Source: SAR92 clade bacterium
Lineage (GTDB): Bacteria; Pseudomonadota; Gammaproteobacteria; Pseudomonadales; Porticoccaceae
Assembly: GCA_014381985.1 (NCBI GenBank)
Contig: JACNKP010000028.1
Location: 1-63,300, forward strand
Direction: 5' to 3'
Length of the DNA: 63,300 nucleotides
Each line of letters opens with the position of its first letter. Position 1 is the first letter of the stretch. Below the pieces are notes generated by a model. That model saw nothing but the letters and a program-made list of their open reading frames with translations, did not search any database and was not told the DNA's origin. Below are positions 6,591-17,101 of the stretch, in pieces. The translations under genes were made by a program, and so were the position numbers.

Positions 6591-8032
6591 TTGAGGCGCT
6601 TGTCGCCTCAAAGACACCCATTAGCAAGAAGATGCAGTTTGCCGTCATTGGCGGCGGCGTTATCGGTGGTGGTTGGGTCGCTCGCTTTTTACTGATGGGT
6701 TGTGATGTTAATGTTTTTGACACAGACCCCGAGGCGAGCAGGAAAATAAACGAGGTGCTCGATAATGCTCGCCGGTCACTGCCTGGCTTGTACGAGCATC
6801 TATTGCCCAAAGAGGGGCAGCTTGTCTTTTGTTCGAGCATTGCTGAGGCTGTGAGCCGTGCTGATTGGATAAGCGAAAGCATTCCTGAGCGGCTGGATCT
6901 TAAACAATCTGCATATGCCGAAATACAGGGCCACTGTCCAGAGGGTGCAATCATCGCATCCTCCACGTCTGGCTTTAAGCCCTCAGAATTACAAGAAAAC
7001 GCCTCTAGGCCACAACAAATTATTGTTGCGCACCCATTTAATCCAGTTTACTTGCTTCCCCTAGTCGAGTTAGTAGGCGACCCTAAAACCACTGAGCGCG
7101 CCGCAATGGTTTTGTCTCAACTAGGGATGCACCCGCTCAGGGTTCGTAAAGAAATTGACGCTCATATTGCTGATCGTTTGTTGGAAGCGGTTTGGCGGGA
7201 AGGGCTGTGGTTGATCAATGATGGTATTGCTACAACCCAGGAGATTGATGATGCGATTCGTTTTGGCTTTGGTCTGCGCTGGGCACAGATGGGAATGTTT
7301 GAGACCTATCGAATAGCTGGCGGTGAAGCTGGCATGGCGCACTTTATTCAGCAGTTTGGCCCCGCCCTAGAATGGCCTTGGACCAAGCTTATGGACGTGC
7401 CTGAGCTCACCGATGAACTCATCAACAAGATAGCCAGCCAATCTGATCAGCAGTCTGGGCAATATTCGATCAGAGAACTGGAACGTATTCGCGACGACAA
7501 TTTAGTGGCGATGATGCGGGCCTTAAAAGTCAAGGATTGGGGGGCTGGCAGCTTACTTAACCAGGTTGACCAAACGCTAAGCCTAAGCACAGATATGCCC
7601 ACCATGCCTACCGTGCCTACCGTGCTAGGTGACTCTGTTCGCACCACACACCGTGTTGTTCCGTCTAGCTGGGTGGATTACAACGGGCACATGAATGACA
7701 GCCACTATGGCGAGGTATTCTCTAAAGCCAGCGATGTTTTGTTACATGGTATCGGTGCTGATCAGGACTATATTGCGCAAGGGTATAGCTATTTTACAGT
7801 TGATCTGCAAATTAGTTATCTCGCCGAATGCTTAGCCGGAGAGCAAATTACTGTGTTTACGTCGATCACGCTGGCCGAGGGTAAGAAGCTCAAGCTGTCC
7901 CATGAAATGAAAAATGCCCAGGGTGATGTTTGTGCATCCTGTTCGCAGTTCCTGCTGCACGTTGATTTGAAGTCTCGAAAATCTTGTCCGCCATTGGCGG
8001 CGGTTGCTGAAGCTTTAGCGAGGCTGAACTAA
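6587..8032 (+). CDS. L-carnitine 3-dehydrogenase fused to a hotdog-fold thioesterase
   Basis: The N-terminal 3-hydroxyacyl-CoA dehydrogenase-like part (residues 16-330) has a Rossmann motif, G22-G-G-V-I-G27, and an acidic residue (D45) after strand 2 that points to NAD. It has the catalytic-type A-H149-P-F-N-P motif. It would oxidise L-carnitine to 3-dehydrocarnitine. The C-terminal part (about 352-481) contains VDYNGHMND and reads as a 4-hydroxybenzoyl-CoA-type thioesterase, fitting hydrolysis of betainyl-CoA to glycine betaine. The two activities flank the BKACE step. Such fusions are known in carnitine-degrading bacteria. It is coupled to the BKACE gene by a 4-base overlap. Confidence 0.88.
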   Translation: MIEALVASKTPISKKMQFAVIGGGVIGGGWVARFLLMGCDVNVFDTDPEASRKINEVLDNARRSLPGLYEHLLPKEGQLVFCSSIAEAVSRADWISESIPERLDLKQSAYAEIQGHCPEGAIIASSTSGFKPSELQENASRPQQIIVAHPFNPVYLLPLVELVGDPKTTERAAMVLSQLGMHPLRVRKEIDAHIADRLLEAVWREGLWLINDGIATTQEIDDAIRFGFGLRWAQMGMFETYRIAGGEAGMAHFIQQFGPALEWPWTKLMDVPELTDELINKIASQSDQQSGQYSIRELERIRDDNLVAMMRALKVKDWGAGSLLNQVDQTLSLSTDMPTMPTVPTVLGDSVRTTHRVVPSSWVDYNGHMNDSHYGEVFSKASDVLLHGIGADQDYIAQGYSYFTVDLQISYLAECLAGEQITVFTSITLAEGKKLKLSHEMKNAQGDVCASCSQFLLHVDLKSRKSCPPLAAVAEALARLN

Positions 8033-8058
8033 ATAGTTTGCCAAAAAAGGGGATCAAA

Positions 8059-9237
8059 ATGAACACATCTAATCTCATTCCGACGCCAGACAATTGGTAC
8101 TGGCCGCCAAGCCAGAGTATTACGTCCTGTCTGGTCAGTGATAATGCGGTGGTGGTGCAGTGGGACAATAACCGGCGCTCTAAACTCCATCCTTTGTGGT
8201 TGAGAGATAACTGCTGCTGTGCTCTCTGCTTGCATCAGATTACTCGAGAGAATTTATTAGATTTGCGTGATATCCCTGAAGACATTCGGGCGACCGCTGT
8301 TGAGGTTGATGCTGAAGGCGCACTTTGTATAAGCTGGTCAGGCTGCAACCATGTGAGCCGTTTTAATCCCGCTTGGCTTTATGCTAATAGTGGGCACCAG
8401 CCATCAGCCCCTTTTAATCCTGTATTTTGGGGGACTGCACAGCTCTCTGAACCACCGACTTTTTATGCCAATGATAGTCTGATCAGTGACGAACTTTTAT
8501 ATGAGGTTCTTCTGTCTGTTGCCCGTCACGGTATAGCGCGGTTGAGAGACCTGCCGACGGATATAGAGCTTGTTGAAGCCTTTGCTCTGCGTATCGGCGC
8601 TATTCGCGAGACTCACTTTGATCGAATTTTTGACGTAATCTCAAAGGCCGATGGCGACAGCAACGCCTATACCAGCGAATACCTGGCCGCTCATACTGAC
8701 ATACCGACCCGAGAGGCTCCCCCGGGCATCCAAATACTCCACTCGCGAGTTGCCGATGCCGAGGGCGGCGAAAGCTTGATGACCGATGGCTTCAAGGTGG
8801 CACAAGATATTGAGCAAGAATTCCCTGAGTACTATAAGACGCTCACTACCACAAAGTGGTGTTATGCAAACCGCGCAGGGCCCAAAGACTACCGCTGGGA
8901 AGCCCCAACCATTGGTTTAGATGATCACGGGAAGTTACTGGAAATACGAATGCTTCCGTTTTCTCGAGCGCCATTGCAAGGAAGCTTCGAGGACATTCAA
9001 AAGGCCTATGCCGCTTTGAGATGCTACATGGTAAAAGCCAACTCCCCAGAATATCAAATGCGCTTTTCTTTTAAAGCGGGTGATCTCATCATTTTTGACA
9101 ACCGCCGTATCTTGCATGGTCGTGCAGAGTTTTTCCCAAGCACCGGAGACCGATCGCTACGCGGCACGTATCTTGACCGCGATGATGTTTTTTCTAAAAT
9201 TCGACAGCTCCAATACCAATTTTTATTAACTCGTTAG
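8059..9237 (+). CDS. Gamma-butyrobetaine 2-oxoglutarate dioxygenase
   Basis: An Fe(II)/2-oxoglutarate oxygenase that hydroxylates gamma-butyrobetaine to L-carnitine. The N-terminal DUF971-like domain has zinc ligands as in human BBOX1: the L-R-D-N-C52-x-C54-x-x-C57 cluster plus H98. The TauD-like domain has the iron triad H212-T-D214 and H353 (ILHGR), with a 2-oxoglutarate-binding arginine in RSLRGTY near 365-368. The start is the ATG at 8059 with AGGGGA about 7 bases upstream, giving 392 residues; an in-frame TTG at 8038 is less likely. Third gene of the operon, feeding carnitine to the dehydrogenase. Taurine or trimethyllysine oxygenases are less likely given the neighbours. Confidence 0.88.
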   Translation: MNTSNLIPTPDNWYWPPSQSITSCLVSDNAVVVQWDNNRRSKLHPLWLRDNCCCALCLHQITRENLLDLRDIPEDIRATAVEVDAEGALCISWSGCNHVSRFNPAWLYANSGHQPSAPFNPVFWGTAQLSEPPTFYANDSLISDELLYEVLLSVARHGIARLRDLPTDIELVEAFALRIGAIRETHFDRIFDVISKADGDSNAYTSEYLAAHTDIPTREAPPGIQILHSRVADAEGGESLMTDGFKVAQDIEQEFPEYYKTLTTTKWCYANRAGPKDYRWEAPTIGLDDHGKLLEIRMLPFSRAPLQGSFEDIQKAYAALRCYMVKANSPEYQMRFSFKAGDLIIFDNRRILHGRAEFFPSTGDRSLRGTYLDRDDVFSKIRQLQYQFLLTR

Positions 9238-9254
9238 CCGCTCATATTGTGGAC

Positions 9255-9286
9255 AAAAAAAGGGCGCTTTAAAGCGCCCTTTTTTA
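9255..9286. terminator. Bidirectional rho-independent terminator
   Basis: A perfect inverted repeat GGGCGCTTT/AAAGCGCCC (9262-9279) is flanked by an A run on the left and a T run on the right, so it can stop transcription from both sides. It lies between the convergent carnitine operon (ends 9237) and the TonB-dependent receptor gene (ends 9302). Confidence 0.9.
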
Positions 9287-9301
9287 CCCTCAACTAAGCT
9301 A

Positions 9302-11782
9302 TTAGAACTTAAAGCTTACCCGAGTACCTATTGTACGAGGCCTATTGGTCATAACACGCTCATCCCAATTAACCGCATTACGGAACACTTCCCCTCGCTC
9401 GTCAGTAAGGTTGCGCACATACATTTCCGCTACCCAGGAATCACGATCAACACCAATTGAAGCGTTTAGAATCTGATAGTCTTCCTGCTTGTACCTTCTA
9501 GTTGGAATGCTGCCGCCATCAAACAAATTATTATACGATGAGCCCGTATAAATATAGCTTGCCTGGACAAACCAGTCTGTGTTGAAACCGTATCGAGTCG
9601 ATAAGTTCCACTTTACCTCTGGCACACGAGGTAACTGGGTGCCATTTGCCGCAGTAGGTGCAGCCAGACCATCGCTCGCGTAGTAATCTTGGCTCAACTC
9701 AGCCTGGATATAAGAACCCGCACCGGTCAGACTCCACGTCTCCGTCAGCATCACGCTAAAGTCAGCTTCAAACCCGTCACTCTTAGCCTGGCCAATATTA
9801 TAGGTTAAGGTCACCGGCGATATCGAAGTATCTAAACGTGAAAATTGGAAATTATCCCAGTCTTGCAGAAAGGCTGCAGCATTAAGCTGCATGCGCCCAT
9901 CCATTAGGGTCGCCTTTACGCCCACCTCATACGAGGTTAAGAAGTCAGGAGTAAAGTCACATTGAGCCCCTGTAGTGTCGTCGCGCCCTTGTCCGCCATA
10001 ATCCGCAGTGTTTCCAACTGAACAGAACCGATTAAGGCCACCAGGACGATAACCCTCTCCCCAGGAACTATATACCATTAGGTCTTCGTTCACGGCCCAC
10101 TCGGCTGTCACACGATACACTTCATCCTTTGCCGCTGTTATACGATTAGAGTCCGCACAGTCAGCCCCATAGTTATTAAGGGGGCGATAGACTCCAGAGG
10201 CCTCTTGTGCTGCAGCACTAGGTCCGCCGCCGCAAGGCCACCAAACCGTGCCAGAGAAACCATCCAAATAACTCTCAGCATCGAATTGCCGCATGCTGCC
10301 CGAGACCGTTAGATTGTCTGCGATATCATAGGCGATCTCACCAAAAATGGCAGTCTCTTCATAACTACGACGGAAGTCTGTTGTCCAGTAGATGTCAGGG
10401 GCATCAATTGCTGTGACCATGCCCAGGTCAGCAAGCCCTAAAACATGCCATTCTGTGTCATTGCTGTTTTTCACGTCAACCGAGTAGTATCCCAGTTGCC
10501 AGCGCAAAGGCTTACTTGGGTCAGAAGCAAAGCGCACTTCCATTGTTTCACGCTGATAATTGGCATGATCTTCATACAATTCACGCGGATCAGAACAGCC
10601 GTAATAAGCCGCATAGCAAGAATAATATGGCTGTACGTAACCATAAGAAACGTAGTAATCGCTATACAGTGAGTAATCAGCATCCACTTCATAATCACGG
10701 TCGAGGTCACCATAGTTGAAGGTAAGAGTACCCCCCGCTATTTCACCTTCTACCTTAAGAGAATACTGAGTCCACTCATCATCCAGACTGTCCGGCATCA
10801 TGCGAAAAACCTGTAAGTCGCCAACCGTTGGATCGTGGTCCCAAACACCATTGGCCTCTAGGTCTTGGTGCATAATTCCGGCTGTGGCTGTCCAGCTGTC
10901 ATTCAAGTCAACCCGCAAAGCGGCTCGAAATCCTAGCGTTGTGGCCTCGTTGAAATTATCGCCGGCCACATTACCAATGTCGCCCTCGGTATAGTTATTA
11001 TAGGTAAAGTCAGGCGCCATTGCGGCGGCCTGCTCTGCTGTCGCGCCACCGGCTACTAGCCCATCTCGAATATAGCCATGAGAGAAGGTATGCTCGCCGC
11101 GCACATTATCAATAAAGCCAGCATCGCGCTTGGAATAACCAACAAGCCTTAGCGCCATAGAATCTGATATCGGAAGGTTTATAAAGCCTTCAATGGTGTT
11201 TCCAATATCGCCGCTTTTAGGAGAGTTGATGTCTAAATCAAGTCCTGCTGAAAATTCCCCCGTGTCGGGCTGATTTGTAATAATTCGCATAGCACCCGAC
11301 TGCGCATTAGCACCAAATAGTGTCCCCTGAGGACCTGCAAGGACCTCAATGCGTGACACGTCATAGATGTGTGGATTCAAGTAGGCGCCCGTAGCGGTAA
11401 CCGGTTGATCATCCAAATAAACAGCAACACTGGGGTTTGCGCCCAAAGAGCTCTCGCCACCAGAAGAAATGCCGCGAATATAAACGTTGCCGCTGCCTGG
11501 CCCTAATCCGATGTAACTGACGTTGGGTAGCATCGTCACATAATCTTCAAGATCTGTGATATTAAGGTTTCCAAGGGTTTCTTCCCCAAGGACAGAAATG
11601 GCCATAGGAATGTCTTGGACGCTTTCTGCTCGCTTGGTCGCAGTTACTATTATCTCTTCAAGTTGCTGCGCGGCGGCGGCGGGCGCAAGGCCTACTGTCA
11701 GCGCCGCAATGATTGCTGCAAGCGGTTTTGGCGAATACCGCCGTGCTTGTGGTGCTTTTAAATTACCAGTCAATTGGGTCAT
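9302..11782 (-). CDS. TonB-dependent outer-membrane receptor
   Basis: An 826-residue ligand-gated outer-membrane barrel driven by TonB/ExbB/ExbD. It has a basic N terminus and a hydrophobic signal segment (about residues 20-38, AAAA-Q cleavage region). The TonB box follows directly (EEIIVTATKR, 42-51). The plug domain runs from about 55 to 170 with LAGPQGTLFGANAQSGAM at 148-165. It ends in the aromatic F that beta-barrel proteins use for BAM recognition. Residues 364-394 are unusually tyrosine-rich. The substrate is not evident; it is not the FecA/BtuB type by sequence. A TPR-sulfotransferase lies upstream, a pairing I associate with marine Gammaproteobacteria. Confidence 0.93.
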   Translation of the reverse strand: MTQLTGNLKAPQARRYSPKPLAAIIAALTVGLAPAAAAQQLEEIIVTATKRAESVQDIPMAISVLGEETLGNLNITDLEDYVTMLPNVSYIGLGPGSGNVYIRGISSGGESSLGANPSVAVYLDDQPVTATGAYLNPHIYDVSRIEVLAGPQGTLFGANAQSGAMRIITNQPDTGEFSAGLDLDINSPKSGDIGNTIEGFINLPISDSMALRLVGYSKRDAGFIDNVRGEHTFSHGYIRDGLVAGGATAEQAAAMAPDFTYNNYTEGDIGNVAGDNFNEATTLGFRAALRVDLNDSWTATAGIMHQDLEANGVWDHDPTVGDLQVFRMMPDSLDDEWTQYSLKVEGEIAGGTLTFNYGDLDRDYEVDADYSLYSDYYVSYGYVQPYYSCYAAYYGCSDPRELYEDHANYQRETMEVRFASDPSKPLRWQLGYYSVDVKNSNDTEWHVLGLADLGMVTAIDAPDIYWTTDFRRSYEETAIFGEIAYDIADNLTVSGSMRQFDAESYLDGFSGTVWWPCGGGPSAAAQEASGVYRPLNNYGADCADSNRITAAKDEVYRVTAEWAVNEDLMVYSSWGEGYRPGGLNRFCSVGNTADYGGQGRDDTTGAQCDFTPDFLTSYEVGVKATLMDGRMQLNAAAFLQDWDNFQFSRLDTSISPVTLTYNIGQAKSDGFEADFSVMLTETWSLTGAGSYIQAELSQDYYASDGLAAPTAANGTQLPRVPEVKWNLSTRYGFNTDWFVQASYIYTGSSYNNLFDGGSIPTRRYKQEDYQILNASIGVDRDSWVAEMYVRNLTDERGEVFRNAVNWDERVMTNRPRTIGTRVSFKF

Positions 11783-12060
11783 AATCTCAATCCTCTCATT
11801 GATAAGTGATGATCTCTTTTTTCTTATTGTCGCTATCCAACTTTATCCCAGAATAAGTAGGTAGAACAACCAATAAAAACAAGTGCTCAGGGGCCACTTT
11901 TTTTGTGGCCGGAAACACGAAGTAAACCATTATTAACATTACATCAGATGCTCCTAATAAGCGAATATTTCTGACGCTTAATATTGGGGGATATTTATCC
12001 GACAAGGGCGACTACGTAATCCAATCGGATTAAAGTCTCCTTTGCCTTAGCCGCGCTCTT
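11783..12060. promoter_or_regulatory. Upstream region of the TonB-dependent receptor gene with a hairpin
   Basis: This 278-base gap on the minus-strand side of the receptor gene contains GGCCAC-T7-GTGGCC (11892-11910), a 6-bp stem with a 7-base homopolymer loop. It could end the sulfotransferase transcript or act in the receptor leader, since it lies about 110 bases before the receptor start. A 69-codon open frame within it shows no coding character that I trust. Confidence 0.4.
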
Positions 12061-14076
12061 TCAGTCTATATTCAATCCGCGACTTTTAAGCACGTTCTTG
12101 AGCGCCCCTAAATTGTCTTCATAATGTCGCCACTGCTCTAAGCCGCCTCGAAAAATTGGCTGCCGAACCTGCTCGCTGCTTGCCGAACGCACCGCCCTAT
12201 CGTTCTCATGGAACTTTATACAGGCATCTTCAAAAGGCAGGCCGCAGTGCTCAAGTAGTCGTGCTACTTGTCCCTCTAAGTCTGTAACTATATTTTCATA
12301 ATGTACAGTAAGGCTTTGCTTTGGGATAACCGCTTGCCAATGCCCCATCAAACGATGGTAATCGGCATAGTAATGGCCAATGTCCTCTAGGCTGTAGGTG
12401 AACGGTTGACCCTCGGCAAAGAGCTGCTTGAAATTAGCAAAACATGCCGCCATTGGCGCTCTTCGTGCGTCAATAATCGTGGCATTAGGCAAAATTGCAC
12501 GGATGAGCCCAATATGCATAAAATTATTAGGCAACTTATCAATGAAGTATTTCCCACTGTTTCTGTAGACCCCGCAGGCATCGAGGTATTGCTGGCCTAG
12601 TGCGAGTCGCTCTTCATTGGTTAAGTCAGCTAAAAGCCTTGGATACCGTCGGCTCTCGCCACGCTTGCGACTGCCTTCAAGTTTGGCTGCAATACGGCTG
12701 ATAAAATGTAGTTCTGCGGTTGCCTCTACCTGTGAATGACTTGCCAGTATCTGCTCAAGCAACGTTGACCCGGATCGTGGCAGCCCGACAATAAAAATTG
12801 GGCTCTTATCTGGATGCCCGCCATCATTAAACTGAGCCATGAATTTATCATCACAGACAGCAATGCTGTCATCAACCCGCTGAGTATTATCTTTGGAATC
12901 ATAGCCGCTATAGCGCCGCTTTATTTCATTGCCTATCTTGTAGGCCTCATAGGACCCGGAGTAATCCTTCAAATCTTCGCGCGCTTTGCCGACAGCAAAA
13001 GCAAGATGGTATTTGTCAGGACTATCGGCATCTAAGGTCTCTAGCTGATTGGACATATCCTGTACTTCAGCAGACGTAAACTTAACCGTTTTTAGGTTGG
13101 CCAAACTCCAATAAGCATCGCCGTGGCCAGAGTCAATGGCGATAGCTCGACGGTAAATAGCCGCGGCTTTTTCGCCTTGCCCAGAATAACGCAAAGAGTG
13201 CCCGTAGCTAGTCAAAATTGTGACGGCTTCTGGTACCCGCGTTAGCACATCTTCATAAACAACATGTGCTTCATCGAAGAGCCCGGCGCTTGAGGCCACA
13301 GCCGCATGTAATGTTTTATAAGCAATATTGTCAGGGTCAACTTTAATCAGGCGGCTAACTTCGGCCATTGAGGCATCAAATTTATCCTGCCGAGAAAGTG
13401 CCAGCGCGTATTTGTGTCGAGCCATATGATAGTCAGGCGCCAGCTCTAAGCATCTCTTATAGAGCTGCACGGCTTCTTCCATGATGCCAAGCTTGTAGCC
13501 AATATCTGCTAGCAGCCTAATACCGTTCACGTCGGTAGGGTGCCCTCGTAAATATTCTCGGCAAATCCCTTCGGCCACCCCAACTCTACCTGTAGCAAAT
13601 AATTCCGTGGCTTGTCGCAACGCAGGATCTACCTCTCGCGTTAATCCGGCTCTGGCATGCGCTTTAGCCGCTGCGCTCTCATCTCCTTGGACTAAAAGAA
13701 CTTCGCTTAGTGTTCGCCAGGCCGCCGCGAAACTTGGATCTATCTCGACCGCTTTCTGTAATTCCTCAACGGCAGGTGATATCTGCCCACTAGAATACCA
13801 AGCCAATCCCAGCTCATACCGCCCTTGCGCAACATTTGGCGCCAATAGCAAAAACTCGGTCAATCTTTGAATAGCTTCGCCTAAAGACCCGGTAAGCCTC
13901 AATGCAACGCCAAGCAAAAACAAAGCCGGCGGATGGCTTGAATCAGCGCTAACCGCCTGTGTTGCCTCTAGGAGTGCTTGCTGTTTATTGCCTGCCTGTA
14001 AGTTAACTCGAGCGGACTCAACAAGCGTTTTAACATTACCTTCATTGTTCATATTTACAATCGCCTTACTGTTCAC
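12061..14076 (-). CDS. Tetratricopeptide-repeat sulfotransferase
   Basis: A 671-residue, two-part protein. Residues 14 to about 345 are TPR-like helical repeats with A-x(6-7)-P/Y spacing such as AVEIDPSFAAAWRTLSEVL at 109-127. A sulfotransferase domain follows, with the PAPS 5'-phosphosulfate loop G431-L-P-R-S-G-S-T-L-L-E-Q just after residue 425 and a later R-R-A-P-M-A-A-C motif near the 3'-phosphate site. No signal peptide is seen, so it is probably cytoplasmic. This family is frequent in marine Gammaproteobacteria beside TonB-dependent receptors; the acceptor is unknown. An in-frame ATG at 14052 is an alternative start. Confidence 0.88.
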   Translation of the reverse strand: MNSKAIVNMNNEGNVKTLVESARVNLQAGNKQQALLEATQAVSADSSHPPALFLLGVALRLTGSLGEAIQRLTEFLLLAPNVAQGRYELGLAWYSSGQISPAVEELQKAVEIDPSFAAAWRTLSEVLLVQGDESAAAKAHARAGLTREVDPALRQATELFATGRVGVAEGICREYLRGHPTDVNGIRLLADIGYKLGIMEEAVQLYKRCLELAPDYHMARHKYALALSRQDKFDASMAEVSRLIKVDPDNIAYKTLHAAVASSAGLFDEAHVVYEDVLTRVPEAVTILTSYGHSLRYSGQGEKAAAIYRRAIAIDSGHGDAYWSLANLKTVKFTSAEVQDMSNQLETLDADSPDKYHLAFAVGKAREDLKDYSGSYEAYKIGNEIKRRYSGYDSKDNTQRVDDSIAVCDDKFMAQFNDGGHPDKSPIFIVGLPRSGSTLLEQILASHSQVEATAELHFISRIAAKLEGSRKRGESRRYPRLLADLTNEERLALGQQYLDACGVYRNSGKYFIDKLPNNFMHIGLIRAILPNATIIDARRAPMAACFANFKQLFAEGQPFTYSLEDIGHYYADYHRLMGHWQAVIPKQSLTVHYENIVTDLEGQVARLLEHCGLPFEDACIKFHENDRAVRSASSEQVRQPIFRGGLEQWRHYEDNLGALKNVLKSRGLNID

Positions 14077-14285
14077 AAGAGTACCCTGCCTACATAAATT
14101 CCTGCCGCCGATTAGCCGTCATCTTAATAAGCATTAATATTGCACTTGTTCTGCCAGAATAGCGCGATGCCTTTTGTGGCATCTTGCCTGTTAAGTAATT
14201 AAGTATACACATGAACCTTTTTACAAGTATATGCCGAGCGGAGCGGGAGTTAGAAAATGTTGGCTTTTTATTTAGAACAAAAAAA

Positions 14286-14310
14286 AGAGCAGCTAGGCTG
14301 CTCTTTTTTT
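14286..14310. terminator. Terminator of the ATP synthase operon
   Basis: The inverted repeat AGAGCAGC/GCTGCTCT (14286-14293 and 14297-14304) has a 3-base loop and A/T runs on both sides. It lies just past the atpC stop on the minus strand, where its A run reads as the T tract. Sequence symmetry would also allow it to work in the plus direction. Confidence 0.9.
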
Positions 14311-14321
14311 GTTTGGTAGTC

Positions 14322-14747
14322 TCAACCACCTAGCTTTTTGCGCAGTGTCTGTACCGTCCTTAACTGCGCCGTCGCCTCGGCTAGCATGGCTGCCGCTTTG
14401 GAATATTCTATCTCGCCAGACTGGTTGGCGATGGCCTGTTCGGCAGTCTTAACTGCCTCAGCAGCCGCAGCCTCGTCAATATCTCCAGCGCGCACGGCGG
14501 TGTCTGCTAGAATCGCAATACTTCCCGGTTGCACTTCTAAATAACCACCAGAGAGATAGTAGACTTCTTCTTCTCCGTTTTCCTTGACCAGCCTTACTGG
14601 GCCAGGGCGCAGATCACTGAGCAATGGTGCATGACCGGGAGTAATTCCCAGCTCACCCAAAGACCCTGTAGCAACAACCATCTTTACAGATCCTGAAAAT
14701 AAGGATTCGTCGGCGCTTACGATGTCACAATGAACTGTTATAGCCAT
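14322..14747 (-). CDS. atpC: ATP synthase F1 epsilon subunit
   Basis: A 141-residue subunit of the central stalk that couples rotation to catalysis and can inhibit ATP hydrolysis. The N-terminal beta-sandwich shows [15 protein letters not shown] and the typical [21 protein letters not shown] segment. The C-terminal helical hairpin is alanine- and glutamate-rich. Last gene of the atp operon, 27 bases after atpD and followed by a strong terminator. glmU usually follows atpC in related genomes; here about 9 kb of other genes intervenes. Confidence 0.97.
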   Translation of the reverse strand: MAITVHCDIVSADESLFSGSVKMVVATGSLGELGITPGHAPLLSDLRPGPVRLVKENGEEEVYYLSGGYLEVQPGSIAILADTAVRAGDIDEAAAAEAVKTAEQAIANQSGEIEYSKAAAMLAEATAQLRTVQTLRKKLGG

Positions 14748-14774
14748 TTCTTTATTGCCTTTGCTTGCTGCAAT

Positions 14775-16184
<1,410 letters not shown>

Positions 16185-16213
16185 TTAACTAAACCTTTAA
16201 AATTCGTTGGGCT

Positions 16214-17074
16214 TTAAACAGCCGCAGCACCACTTACAATTTCTGACAGCTCTTGGGTAATCGCTGCTTGGCGCGCTTTGTTATAAAGCAGTTGTAATTC
16301 ATCAATCATGTCACCGGCGTTGTCGGTGGCGTTTTTCATTGCTAACATTCTTGCGGCCTGTTCACAGGCTTTGTTCTCTACGACACCTTGATAAACTTGA
16401 GATTCTATATAGCGAATCAGCAGACCATCGAGTAATTCTTTGGCGTCTGGTTCATAGATATAATCCCAGTGGTGATTAAGCCGATCACCAGCCGTCGCTG
16501 CTAATGGCAACAACTGCTCGACCGTCGGAGACTGTGTCATGGTGTTAACGAATTCGTTGCTGACAACAAAGAGCTTGTCGATACGCCCCTCATCAAACGA
16601 GTCCAACATGACTTTTACGCCGCCGATTAAATCCGCCGCCTTGGGTTCATCACCAACATCTGTAACCGCTGCAACAACATTGCCACCAACGGATCCGAAG
16701 AAACTAGCGGCCTTATTGCCAACCACGCAAATGTCGACTTCAACACCTTGATCAGACCAAGCCTTGATCGACCTGAGAGCTGCTTTGAATAAATTAATAT
16801 TCAGGCCGCCACAGAGACCACGATCTGTTGAAATAATTATATAAGCGACGCGCTTAACGTCACGCTCGTTCAAATAAGGGTGCTTGTACTCGGAAACTGC
16901 ATTAGCAATATGACCAACCACATCGCGGATGCGCTGAGCATAGGGTTTCCCCTGTGCCATACGCTCCTGTGCTCGACGCCTCTTACTGGCAGCGACCATT
17001 TCCATGGCGCTGGTTATCTTCTGAATACTGCCAATACTAGCAATTTTTGTTTTAACTTCTTTTCCGATTGCCAT
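16214..17074 (-). CDS. atpG: ATP synthase F1 gamma subunit
   Basis: The rotor shaft of F1, 286 residues. The N-terminal helix has the conserved [27 protein letters not shown] pattern, and a C-terminal coiled-coil helix ([33 protein letters not shown]) matches the family. The mid part has [11 protein letters not shown]. No unusual insertion is seen. Confidence 0.98.
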   Translation of the reverse strand: MAIGKEVKTKIASIGSIQKITSAMEMVAASKRRRAQERMAQGKPYAQRIRDVVGHIANAVSEYKHPYLNERDVKRVAYIIISTDRGLCGGLNINLFKAALRSIKAWSDQGVEVDICVVGNKAASFFGSVGGNVVAAVTDVGDEPKAADLIGGVKVMLDSFDEGRIDKLFVVSNEFVNTMTQSPTVEQLLPLAATAGDRLNHHWDYIYEPDAKELLDGLLIRYIESQVYQGVVENKACEQAARMLAMKNATDNAGDMIDELQLLYNKARQAAITQELSEIVSGAAAV

Positions 17075-17101
17075 ATCTTATGCCTGTCCAATTACTCTGG
17101 C

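Noticed and set aside
11796-12005. 69-codon open frame in the receptor leader
   Set aside because: No ribosome binding site or family pattern; it includes the GGCCAC/GTGGCC hairpin and probably is leader DNA.
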